Below, piece after piece: positions 1-6,613 of a DNA stretch of 25,322 nt; within the stretch, counting starts at the first letter, position 1; each line of letters starts with the position of its first letter. The stretch covers positions 1 to 25,322 of the forward strand of contig JAEWAF010000100.1 of the NCBI GenBank assembly GCA_023391815.1. The letters are read 5' to 3'. This DNA comes from Pseudomonadota bacterium (GTDB taxonomy: Bacteria > Pseudomonadota > Gammaproteobacteria > Steroidobacterales > Steroidobacteraceae). Below the pieces are notes generated by a model. That model worked only from the letters and a program-made list of their open reading frames with translations, did no database searches and was not told where the DNA came from. The position numbers and the translations under genes are program-made.

Positions 1-1
1 G

Positions 2-1462
2 CTCGACTATTTGCCGCCGGTGAAGCGCGCCGCGATCGACGCGTTCTTCAGCTTCCCGCCGGGCATGAGCCCGACGACGGTGGATCGCGAGATCGTCACG
101 AAGCTCCAGGAGCGCATGCAGCCGTACATGACCGGGGAGAAGGAGCCGCGCCTCAAGAACTACTACGTATTGCTGTGGCCGGGCGGCGGCACGCTCGGCG
201 CAAGAGTGATCGATGACGAACGCATCGGCGAATTGGAACGCATCGTGCGCGACGAAATCGTCGTCGGCATTCCGGACACCCGAGTGTTCGTCAATGAGGG
301 CCAGTTGTTCGGCGGCATCGGCGGCTCGGCCCGCTCCGTCGCCATTCATCTGCAAACGACCGACACCGCCGCGCTGAACTCGGCCGCGGCCGCGGGCCGG
401 AGATTGCTGGAGGAAACATTCCCGGGCGCGAACGTTCAGTCGTTCCCGAATACAGATGTGCAGGTACTGGAACTGCGCGCCGAGCCGAACGATCGACGCA
501 TCGCTGAAGTTGGCTGGGACCGCGCCTCGCTCGGCACCGTGGTTCGTTCACTCGGCGATGGGGCTTGGCTCGGTGAATACTTCGACGGCCAGGCGCGCTT
601 GCCGGTGATTCTGCGCACGAACCTGGGTGAGAGGCCCGAGGACATTGCACAGGCGCCGCTGATCACCCCATCGGGTGAGATCGTCCCTCTCGGCGAGCTC
701 GTCACGCTGGAGACCACGCTGGTCCCCGAGCAGATCCGACGCGTCGATCATCACCGCACCGTGACCCTCACCATCGATCCACCGCCCTCGCTTTCGCTGG
801 AGGACATGCTCGCGAAGATCAACAGCGACATCGTGCCGCGCCTGCGCGCCGATCTGCCGGCAGATGCAAACATTCGTCTCGCGGGCAGCGCCGACCGGCT
901 CGATACCATCATCGGTACGATGAGCGGCAACTTCGCGCTGGCCTTGCTGGTCCTGTTCATGCTCATGGCGGCGATGTTTCATTCGATGCGCGATGCGCTG
1001 GTGGTCGTGCTCACGGTCCCGCTCGCACTGGCCGGTGGCGTGCTGGGCATCCGGATGCTCGATGTCGTTACGTTCCAGCCCTTGGATCTGCTCACCATGA
1101 TCGGCTTCATCATGATGATCGGCATCATCGTCAATCACGCCATCCTACTGGTCGATCTGACCCGCGAGGCCATGAATCAGGGCCACAGCCTCGAGGAGGC
1201 GTTGCGGATGTCATTGAATCAGCGACTGCGCGCGATGGTCGCGAGCACGCTGACCGGCGCACTCGGCGCGTTGCCGATGGTCGTGAATCCCGGGCCTGCG
1301 AGCACCATTTATCGCGGCCTTGCGGCCGTGAATGTGGCTGGCGTGATCGTGAGCATGGTGTTCTCGATCGTGTTGCTGCCGAGCTTGATGCGACTGCTGT
1401 ATGAGCGTCGCTCGCCTGTCACGGCGAGTGACGAGAGTTTGCTGACGGAGACTGCGCAATGA
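2..1462 (+). CDS. RND efflux pump, inner-membrane transporter (5' truncated by window edge)
   Basis: This is the C-terminal half (about 486 residues) of an AcrB/MdtB-like resistance-nodulation-division transporter, which exports small molecules across the envelope using the proton gradient. The reading frame is open from base 2, so the true start lies upstream of the window. The visible part begins in the second periplasmic (porter/docking) region. It then has five hydrophobic segments matching TM8-TM12, including the segment containing GIIVNHAILLVDL, the usual RND TM10 signature. The lysine found there in AcrB is asparagine here, as in many other RND subfamilies, so the substrate class cannot be read from this. 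The stop overlaps the start of the adaptor gene (ATGA), so the two are translationally coupled. The gene order pump then adaptor is the reverse of acrAB. Family assignment is secure; substrate is unknown. Confidence 0.93.
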   Translation, partial: LDYLPPVKRAAIDAFFSFPPGMSPTTVDREIVTKLQERMQPYMTGEKEPRLKNYYVLLWPGGGTLGARVIDDERIGELERIVRDEIVVGIPDTRVFVNEGQLFGGIGGSARSVAIHLQTTDTAALNSAAAAGRRLLEETFPGANVQSFPNTDVQVLELRAEPNDRRIAEVGWDRASLGTVVRSLGDGAWLGEYFDGQARLPVILRTNLGERPEDIAQAPLITPSGEIVPLGELVTLETTLVPEQIRRVDHHRTVTLTIDPPPSLSLEDMLAKINSDIVPRLRADLPADANIRLAGSADRLDTIIGTMSGNFALALLVLFMLMAAMFHSMRDALVVVLTVPLALAGGVLGIRMLDVVTFQPLDLLTMIGFIMMIGIIVNHAILLVDLTREAMNQGHSLEEALRMSLNQRLRAMVASTLTGALGALPMVVNPGPASTIYRGLAAVNVAGVIVSMVFSIVLLPSLMRLLYERRSPVTASDESLLTETAQ

Positions 1463-2538
1463 TGCGAGCGACCAAAGGATTGTTACTCATGCTGTTCGCC
1501 GCTGGCGTGAGCGCTCAGCAAACAAAACCCGATCTGCCGGTGGTGATGGTTGAAGTCGCACAGGCTTCCGTCACGCGAGTGGCGCCGCGACGCTGGGTTC
1601 CTGGCAGCGTGGTCAGTCGAAACGATGCCCGGCTTGCGACCAGCGCGGCGGGCCGATTGGAGTATGTCGCCGAAGTGGGCACTCGCATTCGAGCCGGCGA
1701 ACGGATTGCCAAGCTGGAGGATGAGGCGGTCCGTCTGCGGGTCGAAGATACGAAAGCGGAGGTAGCGCGCATCGAGGCACAACGCGCCATGTCCGCGCGG
1801 CAACTGCAACGAATCGAGCAGCTCGCGAACAACTCGATCTCACAAACGCAGCTCGACGAAGTGCGGTCGCAGCTGCAGATGCTGACGGCTCAGTTGCAGC
1901 AGGCGGAAGTTCGTCATCGTTCCGCCCGACATGATTTGGAACAGACCGAGGTGCGGGCGCCGTTCTCTGGCGTCGTCACGGAACGTCTCGCTCAGCGCGG
2001 CGAGTATGTCGCCACCGGGGCATCCATCGCGCGGCTGGTCGATACGATTCACGTTGAAGCGCGTGTTCAAGCGCCGCTGGCGCTGCTGAGTACGGTGAAG
2101 CCGAATATGGAGCTGCCGATCAAAGTCGCGAGCAAACAAATTCCCGCGACGGTGCGGACCGTCGTGCCGGTCGGAGAGGAGCCGTCGCGACAGTTCGAAT
2201 TGCGACTGCTGCTGGCGGACAGTGCCTTCAACGTCGGCTCCGCCCTCGAAGTCGGCCTCCCCGAACGCGACGCCACCGACGCCCTCGTCGTCCCCCGCGA
2301 CGCCATCGCGGTCCGCCAGACCGGCAACTACCTGATGCGCATTCGCCAGGACAACACTGCCGAACGCGTCGCCGTGACTTCAGTCGCCACCGACGGCGAC
2401 CTCGTCACCATCGACGGCCCCATCAACCCCGGCGACATCGTCGTCATCCGCGGCGTCGAACGCCTCCAGCACGGCCAACGCGTCACCATCCTGTCCCGCG
2501 ACGCCTCGCTCAAAGGTAAGCCTCGGCCAGACGCTTGA
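1459..2538 (+). CDS. RND efflux periplasmic adaptor (membrane fusion protein)
   Basis: A 359-residue HlyD/AcrA-family adaptor that links the RND pump to an outer-membrane channel. A signal peptide covers about residues 1-19 and ends near AGVSAQ. A lipoyl/biotinyl-like half follows at about residues 50-75 (GRLEYVAEVGTRIRAGE), then a glutamine-rich alpha-helical hairpin at about 80-155. The second lipoyl half has VRAPFSGVVTERLAQRGEYV, the classic adaptor motif, and beta-barrel and membrane-proximal domains follow. The start ATG at 1459 overlaps the pump stop codon, so it is set by coupling. There is no cysteine lipobox, so it is probably a soluble or loosely anchored periplasmic protein. No outer-membrane channel gene follows, so it may borrow a TolC encoded elsewhere or one upstream of the window. 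Confidence 0.93.
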   Translation: MMRATKGLLLMLFAAGVSAQQTKPDLPVVMVEVAQASVTRVAPRRWVPGSVVSRNDARLATSAAGRLEYVAEVGTRIRAGERIAKLEDEAVRLRVEDTKAEVARIEAQRAMSARQLQRIEQLANNSISQTQLDEVRSQLQMLTAQLQQAEVRHRSARHDLEQTEVRAPFSGVVTERLAQRGEYVATGASIARLVDTIHVEARVQAPLALLSTVKPNMELPIKVASKQIPATVRTVVPVGEEPSRQFELRLLLADSAFNVGSALEVGLPERDATDALVVPRDAIAVRQTGNYLMRIRQDNTAERVAVTSVATDGDLVTIDGPINPGDIVVIRGVERLQHGQRVTILSRDASLKGKPRPDA

Positions 2539-2816
2539 CCGAACCTCGGCGCGGCCCAGGCCGCGTGGGCACCGGACAGTCACCGCTATGCTCTCGCTTC
2601 GCCTCGCAGCCGTTGGACGCCGACTGCCCACACCGGCGGGCATCAGTCTGGCCGAGGTCGCTGCGCTTATGCGGGTTTCGATTTGACAATGCTGGGCATC
2701 GCGGTCCCGTCGGGCCTGACGGCTTAGCACGCGTCCCGGACTCCGAGCGCGCGTAACCCCGCGCGGCGTCAGGCTTTAAAGGACGGCGGCATGCCGGCCG
2801 AAGCGGAGCGGGCGTA
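2539..2816. other. Non-coding or decayed stretch after the adaptor gene
   Basis: No intact gene is apparent here. Several short open frames exist on both strands, but their translations are rich in R, P, G and S and look like GC-rich shadows. In one forward frame, bases 2677-2721 encode FDLTMLGIAVPSGL, and after a stop the same frame ends in an arginine-rich tail whose TAA overlaps the ATG of the DUF3325-like relic (TAATG at 2815-2819). A hydrophobic helix followed by a basic tail resembles the C-terminus of PepSY-type membrane proteins that commonly precede DUF3325 genes. This could be the remnant of such a gene, but the match is weak. Confidence 0.3.
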
Positions 2817-3099
2817 ATGTCCTTATTCCCATTCGCGCTCACGTACTCGGGGTGGGCAGCGCTATGCTTCGCCATGAGCCGCCGTGCCCGCGAGGTCTTG
2901 CAGCGGGAGCCGACGCCCTTACAAAGGCACCTCCTGCGCGCGCCGCTGGCTGGACCGCACTGACCGTGTCCTTGTTCAGGCCGCCGCCCACTTGGGCTGG
3001 CCGACCGGCACGGTGGAATGGTTCGGCTCGCTCACCGCGAGCGCCGTGAGCTTCGTTTTACTACTGACTTATCTTCCTCGGCTGGCCGCCTGGCCCGGC
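2817..3099 (+). pseudogene. Frameshifted DUF3325-type small membrane protein gene
   Basis: Read in three successive frames, the stretch gives one continuous small-membrane-protein sequence. Frame 1 from ATG 2817 encodes MSLFPFALTYSGWAALCFAM followed by a basic segment ending LQRHLLRAP. A second frame, around 2946-2978, encodes AGWTALTVSLF. A third frame, about 2977-3099, encodes AAAHLGWPTGTVEWFGSLTA and then a hydrophobic segment ending LLLTYLPRLA. The pattern (N-terminal helix, CFAM-type motif with basic loop, second helix, then a G-x-V-x-WFG-x-LT segment and PR end) is what I know of DUF3325 proteins, which usually sit beside PepSY proteins and TonB-dependent siderophore receptors. Two indels, near 2930-2953 and 2969-2981, break it. 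Each single frame is too short to function. A sequencing error cannot be excluded, but two shifts within 50 bases favour real decay. Confidence 0.6.
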
Positions 3100-3166
3100 T
3101 GGGGTCGCCGATCTGCGCCGTCGCGGGTCACTTTCCGGTCAGCGTGTCGAGGAACTGAGGAGCCAA

Positions 3167-3943
3167 ATGTCTGCTTTCAACACTGAGCGCGTTCTGAAGG
3201 TCCGTCACTGGAACGACACGTTGTTCAGCTTCGTGACGACCCGCAATCCGGGCCTGCGCTTCGAGAACGGCCAGTTCGTCATGATGGGCCTGGAGGTCGA
3301 CGGCCGTCCGCTGACCCGCGCCTACAGCATCGCCAGCGCCAACCATGAAGAGCACCTCGAGTTCTTCAGCATCAAAGTGCAGAACGGCGCGCTCACCTCC
3401 CGCTTGCAACATCTGCTGCCGGGTCATGAAGTGCTGGTCAGCCGCAAGCCCACCGGCTCGCTGCTGATCGACGACCTGAAGCCGGGCAAGCACGTCTATC
3501 TGCTGAGCTCGGGCACCGGCCTCGCGCCGTTCATGAGCCTGGTCAAAGATCCGTTGATGTACGAGAAGTTCGAGAAGGTCGTGCTCCTGCACAGCGTGCG
3601 CGCCACCAGCGAGCTCGCGTATGAGGAATATCTGACTCACGTGCTGCCGCGAGACGAGCACATCGGCGAGATGGTTTCGAAGCAGCTGATCTATTACCCG
3701 ACCGTGACGCGCGAACCGTATCGGAATCGCGGCCGCCTGACCGACTTGATCGAGAGCGGCAAACTGTTCGAACAGATCGGCCTGCCGCCGCTCAATCCAG
3801 AGCACGATCGCGCGATGATTTGCGGCAGCCCGTCCATGCTGAAGGACCTGTCGGCCATCCTCGACGCGCGCGGCTTCGAAATCTCCAAGCACATCGGCGC
3901 GCCCGGCGACTACGTCATCGAACGCGCCTTCGTCGAGAAGTAA
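3167..3943 (+). CDS. fpr: Ferredoxin/flavodoxin-NADP(+) reductase
   Basis: A 258-residue FAD enzyme that moves electrons between NADPH and ferredoxin or flavodoxin in the cytoplasm. It supplies reductant for iron-sulfur and oxidative-stress functions. The length equals that of the bacterial subclass I FPRs of Pseudomonas and Azotobacter. The N-terminal FAD domain carries the R-x-Y-S flavin motif (R51-A-Y-S54). The NADP domain carries GTGLAPF (116-122) and CGSPSML beginning at C219. The protein ends in FVEK, as is usual in this subclass. The ATG at 3167 is preceded by the ribosome-binding sequence GAGGAG at a normal distance. It stands alone, with the decayed DUF3325 region upstream and a convergent gene downstream. 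Identification is strong. Confidence 0.96.
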   Translation: MSAFNTERVLKVRHWNDTLFSFVTTRNPGLRFENGQFVMMGLEVDGRPLTRAYSIASANHEEHLEFFSIKVQNGALTSRLQHLLPGHEVLVSRKPTGSLLIDDLKPGKHVYLLSSGTGLAPFMSLVKDPLMYEKFEKVVLLHSVRATSELAYEEYLTHVLPRDEHIGEMVSKQLIYYPTVTREPYRNRGRLTDLIESGKLFEQIGLPPLNPEHDRAMICGSPSMLKDLSAILDARGFEISKHIGAPGDYVIERAFVEK

Positions 3944-3953
3944 CTCCTTCCTA

Positions 3954-3992
3954 CTCGGGCCGGCACGCAGTCCTCAACGTGTCGGCCCCGAG
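3954..3992. terminator. Stem-loop between convergent fpr and exonuclease III genes
   Basis: The sequence CTCGGGCCGGCAC (3954-3966) pairs with GTGTCGGCCCCGAG (3979-3992). This gives about 13 base pairs with one bulged C and one G-T pair, around a 12-base loop. It lies in the 53-base gap between two convergent stop codons, the right place for a shared bidirectional terminator. There is no clear T-tract on either side, so intrinsic termination is likely but not certain. Confidence 0.55.
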
Positions 3993-3996
3993 AACC

Positions 3997-4797
3997 TCAG
4001 TCGATCGCGACAGTGACGCTCACCGGACAGTGATCGCTGCCCATCACGTCGGCGTGAATCTCCGCCTTCTTCACCTGCTTGCGCAGCTTCTCCGAGACCA
4101 GCCAGTAATCGATTCTCCATCCCACGTTGCGCGCGCGGGCGTTCGAGAAATTGCTCCACCATGAGTAGTGGCCGTTGCCTTCGGTGAACATACGGAAAGT
4201 ATCGATGAAGCCCGCGTCGAGGAAATTCTGAAAGCCCTCGCGCTCTTCTTCGGTGAACCCTTTCTTGCCGCGGTTCGGCTTGGGGTTCGCCAGGTCCAGC
4301 TCGGTATGCGCGACGTTGAGATCGCCACAGAACAACACCGGCTTTTTCTTTTCCAGCTGTTTGCAATAGGCGAGGAACGCCGGATCCCAATGTTTGTGTC
4401 GCAGCGGCAGGCGGCTCAGATCGTCCTTGGCGTTCGGCGTGTAGACGGTGACGACGAAGAACTTGTCGAACTCCGCGGTGATGACGCGACCCTCGTCGTT
4501 GGCATCACGCTTCAACTCGTCGGCGAACGAGAACTTCTTGGCGAACTCCTTGGGAAAGCCGAGGATCACGTCCAGCGGCTCGCGCTTGGAGAAGATCGCC
4601 GTGCCCGAGTAGCCCTTCTTGACCGCCGAATTCCAATACTCGTGATAGCCGGCTACATCGATCTCGGCCTGGCCCTGTTCGGCTTTGGTTTCCTGCAGAC
4701 AGAGCACGTCGGGCTTGTGCTCCTTGATGAACGTCTGAAACGTTCCTTTCTTCACCACGGCGCGAATGCCGTTCACATTCCACGAATAGAATTTCAT
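3997..4797 (-). CDS. xth: Exodeoxyribonuclease III / AP endonuclease
   Basis: A 266-residue member of the ExoIII/ExoA/APE1 family. It cuts DNA at abasic sites and removes 3' blocking groups in base-excision repair. All family motifs are present: WNVNGIRA (6-13), LQETK with the metal-binding E36, YTPN (119-122), GDLNVAH (158-164), the GWRIDYWLVS substrate-binding segment, and SDHCPV with the catalytic D255-H256 pair near the C-terminus. The protein lacks any signal peptide and is cytoplasmic. The start lies three bases after the stop of the upstream DUF411 gene, so the two are almost certainly co-transcribed and probably translationally coupled. It converges on fpr. Confidence 0.97.
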   Translation of the reverse strand: MKFYSWNVNGIRAVVKKGTFQTFIKEHKPDVLCLQETKAEQGQAEIDVAGYHEYWNSAVKKGYSGTAIFSKREPLDVILGFPKEFAKKFSFADELKRDANDEGRVITAEFDKFFVVTVYTPNAKDDLSRLPLRHKHWDPAFLAYCKQLEKKKPVLFCGDLNVAHTELDLANPKPNRGKKGFTEEEREGFQNFLDAGFIDTFRMFTEGNGHYSWWSNFSNARARNVGWRIDYWLVSEKLRKQVKKAEIHADVMGSDHCPVSVTVAID

Positions 4798-4800
4798 GAG

Positions 4801-5259
4801 TTATTTCTTGTCGCCGTGAGTGGCGAAGACCGAGGTCTTGCCGGCCTTGTCGACCAGCAGCACGTCGTAACGGTCGACGCGCCCGTCCGGCACTTCCATG
4901 CCCGGCGATCCGGCCGGCATGCCCGGTACGGTCAGACCCTTCGCCGCCGGCTTCTCGCTCAGCAGCCGCTTCACGTCAGAGGCCGGCACGTGACCTTCGA
5001 TGAAGTAACCGCCGACTTCGGCGGTATGGCACGAGCCCATGCCGTACGGCACCCCGAGGCGTTCCTTGATGGGCGAGAGATTCTCGAGGTCGTGGACCTG
5101 CACGGCGAAGCCCGCCGCCTGCATGTGCTTGACCCACGCGCCACAGCAGCCGCAGGTCGGCGTTTTATTCACGATCACAGTGGGCGTGGCGGCGGCGACA
5201 GCAATCTGCGCCACCGCAGGCAAGGCAACCAGCCCGAGCAAGGCCTGACGTCGGTTCAT
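4801..5259 (-). CDS. Exported DUF411 metal-binding protein
   Basis: A 152-residue DUF411-family protein. Members are small periplasmic proteins often found with copper or other metal resistance genes, and they are thought to bind metal through conserved cysteines; the precise role is not established. The N-terminus NRRQALLGLVALPAVA resembles a twin-arginine (Tat) signal. The mature part has the family core TPTCGCCGAWV (C36, C38, C39), a second metal-ligand site SCHTAEV (C77, H78), GYFIEGHVPASDV, and PGMPAGSPGM. I chose the ATG at 5259 because GGAG lies just upstream and the signal peptide begins there. A longer open frame reaches 5355 but adds an arginine-rich non-conserved leader. It lies three bases upstream of exonuclease III in the same direction. 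Confidence 0.9.
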   Translation of the reverse strand: MNRRQALLGLVALPAVAQIAVAAATPTVIVNKTPTCGCCGAWVKHMQAAGFAVQVHDLENLSPIKERLGVPYGMGSCHTAEVGGYFIEGHVPASDVKRLLSEKPAAKGLTVPGMPAGSPGMEVPDGRVDRYDVLLVDKAGKTSVFATHGDKK

Positions 5260-5285
5260 GAGGATCTCCGGCCAGAAACAATGAA

Positions 5286-5312
5286 GGCGGAGCCTGCCAC
5301 GCAGACTCCGCC
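5286..5312 (-). terminator. Hairpin with T-rich tail upstream of the DUF411 gene
   Basis: GGCGGAG (5286-5292) pairs with CTCCGCC (5306-5312) around a 13-base loop. Read on the minus strand the stem is followed by TTCATTGTTT, a moderately T-rich tail. It lies between the stop of the minus-strand secreted-protein gene (5409) and the DUF411 start (5259), so it may end transcription coming from the former. It could also form in the 5' leader of the DUF411 message. Confidence 0.45.
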
Positions 5313-5347
5313 CGCAATGATGACCGCGACCCGATGAACTGACCAGT

Positions 5348-5397
5348 CTTGCCAAACTGGCGCGGCTTGCGCTCGCGTCCAGCCAGCCTTTGGCAAG
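5348..5397 (-). terminator. Long stem-loop just after the secreted-protein gene
   Basis: CTTGCCAAA (5348-5356) is the exact reverse complement of TTTGGCAAG (5389-5397). An inner stem, CTGGC (5357-5361) with GCCAG (5382-5386), extends it. The structure starts 12 bases after the minus-strand stop codon at 5409, a usual terminator position. No T-tract follows, so it may act as an mRNA 3'-end stabiliser or with Rho. Confidence 0.45.
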
Positions 5398-5408
5398 TTT
5401 GGCAGCCC

Positions 5409-6476
5409 TTACTCGCCCTTGTCGTTGTCCGCCTCGTTCTGCTTGACCGATTTACCCGCCGCGGCCTGCCGCTCCTCTTCACGCGCGCCGGCCAGAATGC
5501 CCGGCAACGCATAATTGCCCTCGTGGCAGGCGTACTCGTACATGAGATCCGGCGTCGCGTTCATGGTCAGCTCGCCGGCGAACGGCTGCGTCAGCGCCGG
5601 ATCTTCCACCTTGAACTGATACAGGATCTGGTCCGCCGCGACGCGAGTGAAACGCTCCGTAACCTTACGATTCGGTCCGAGCCCGCGGAACGTCTGCATC
5701 GGATGGAAGTTGGTCGTTTCCACCACCAGCGTGTCGCCTTCCCAACGACCGATCGAATCGCCGTACCACTTCTTCACAGTGTCCGGCACATGCTTGCCGC
5801 CGATGCGAATGACGCGGGCGTCATGAATCATCTCGACCAGGATCATGACCGTCTCCGGCGTCTGCACGATCGAGTACGTGTTGTTGTACATGAGCGGCAG
5901 CATCGGCGGACCCGCGCTCGAGCCGAACGATGTGAGACAACGTTCACCGAGCGAACGAAGCTCGGGACCATCGACCGGGCCCGCGCCCTTACGGAAAGCG
6001 GCCATGCGCGCGGCTGCTTCCTTGCCCGCGGCGGGAGTCATGGAAGGAATGCGACCATTCGCCGGCTCGGTGATGATGGAACTGCGCGGCTCGCCGTTGA
6101 TGCGGATCACTTGCGTGCCGCGGTCGACCCAGAAGTTGTTGTAACCGCAATTCGTGCCAGTGAAGCCATAGCCGCAGTCCTTCGGCAGATCCTGAATGCC
6201 GAGCTTCGGGTCAGTCGGCTTCGCATTCTCTTCGACGTGGTGAGCCGCGGCGCCCTCGATCTTCTGCGCCTCTTCTGCAGTCAGCACCTTGCGATCGCCG
6301 TGCTCCGGCGCACGCTCCAACTGGGTCAGCGTCGCGTTATTCCAATTGCCCTGCAGGTCCGGCTTGCCATCCGCGGTGCGCGGCACTTTCCACCCTGCGG
6401 CAGAGGCGCTGACCGCATAAGCCAGGGACAGAATACTGCCCAACAGAACGCGGGCACTCGAAGCTCGATATTTCAT
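5409..6476 (-). CDS. Conserved secreted protein with WEGDTLVV motif, function unknown
   Basis: A 355-residue protein with a clear Sec signal peptide (about residues 1-26, cleaved near VSASAA). The mature protein starts with TADGKPDLQGNWNNATLTQLERAP-type sequence, written here only in outline. Later it has a GRWEGDTLVVETTNFHP segment. I recognise this combination from secreted hypothetical proteins common in Steroidobacter-like bacteria and Acidobacteria, but know of no assigned activity. Four cysteines (two in CGYGFTGTNC, one in ERCLTSF, one in YACHEGNY) could form disulfides. The ATG at 6476 follows GGGGGAG closely, supporting the start. It is divergent from the quinoprotein gene, so shared regulation through the 137-base spacer is possible. 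I do not propose a function. Confidence 0.85.
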   Translation of the reverse strand: MKYRASSARVLLGSILSLAYAVSASAAGWKVPRTADGKPDLQGNWNNATLTQLERAPEHGDRKVLTAEEAQKIEGAAAHHVEENAKPTDPKLGIQDLPKDCGYGFTGTNCGYNNFWVDRGTQVIRINGEPRSSIITEPANGRIPSMTPAAGKEAAARMAAFRKGAGPVDGPELRSLGERCLTSFGSSAGPPMLPLMYNNTYSIVQTPETVMILVEMIHDARVIRIGGKHVPDTVKKWYGDSIGRWEGDTLVVETTNFHPMQTFRGLGPNRKVTERFTRVAADQILYQFKVEDPALTQPFAGELTMNATPDLMYEYACHEGNYALPGILAGAREEERQAAAGKSVKQNEADNDKGE

Positions 6477-6613
6477 GACTCCCCCACACCGCTCATGCAG
6501 CGCGCGAGCAGTGTATGGATGAAACGTAGCGAGACAATCGCGCCGGCCGTGCTTTGACTTTTCTTTTTACGGCGCCCGCATCGAATCCGGTAAACAAGGC
6601 GTGGGGGATTCCA

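Noticed and set aside
4168..5337. A 389-residue plus-strand open frame opposite exonuclease III and the DUF411 gene
   Set aside because: Its translation is a GC-rich shadow with no family features, whereas the minus-strand genes have complete catalytic motifs.
5349..6557. A 402-residue plus-strand open frame over the secreted-protein gene
   Set aside because: Arginine- and histidine-rich composition typical of an antisense shadow; the minus-strand frame has a signal peptide, a ribosome-binding site and conserved motifs.
6554..6590. TTGACT (6554-6559) as a -35 element for the quinoprotein gene
   Set aside because: No acceptable -10 hexamer at 16-18 bases, so I do not list a promoter.
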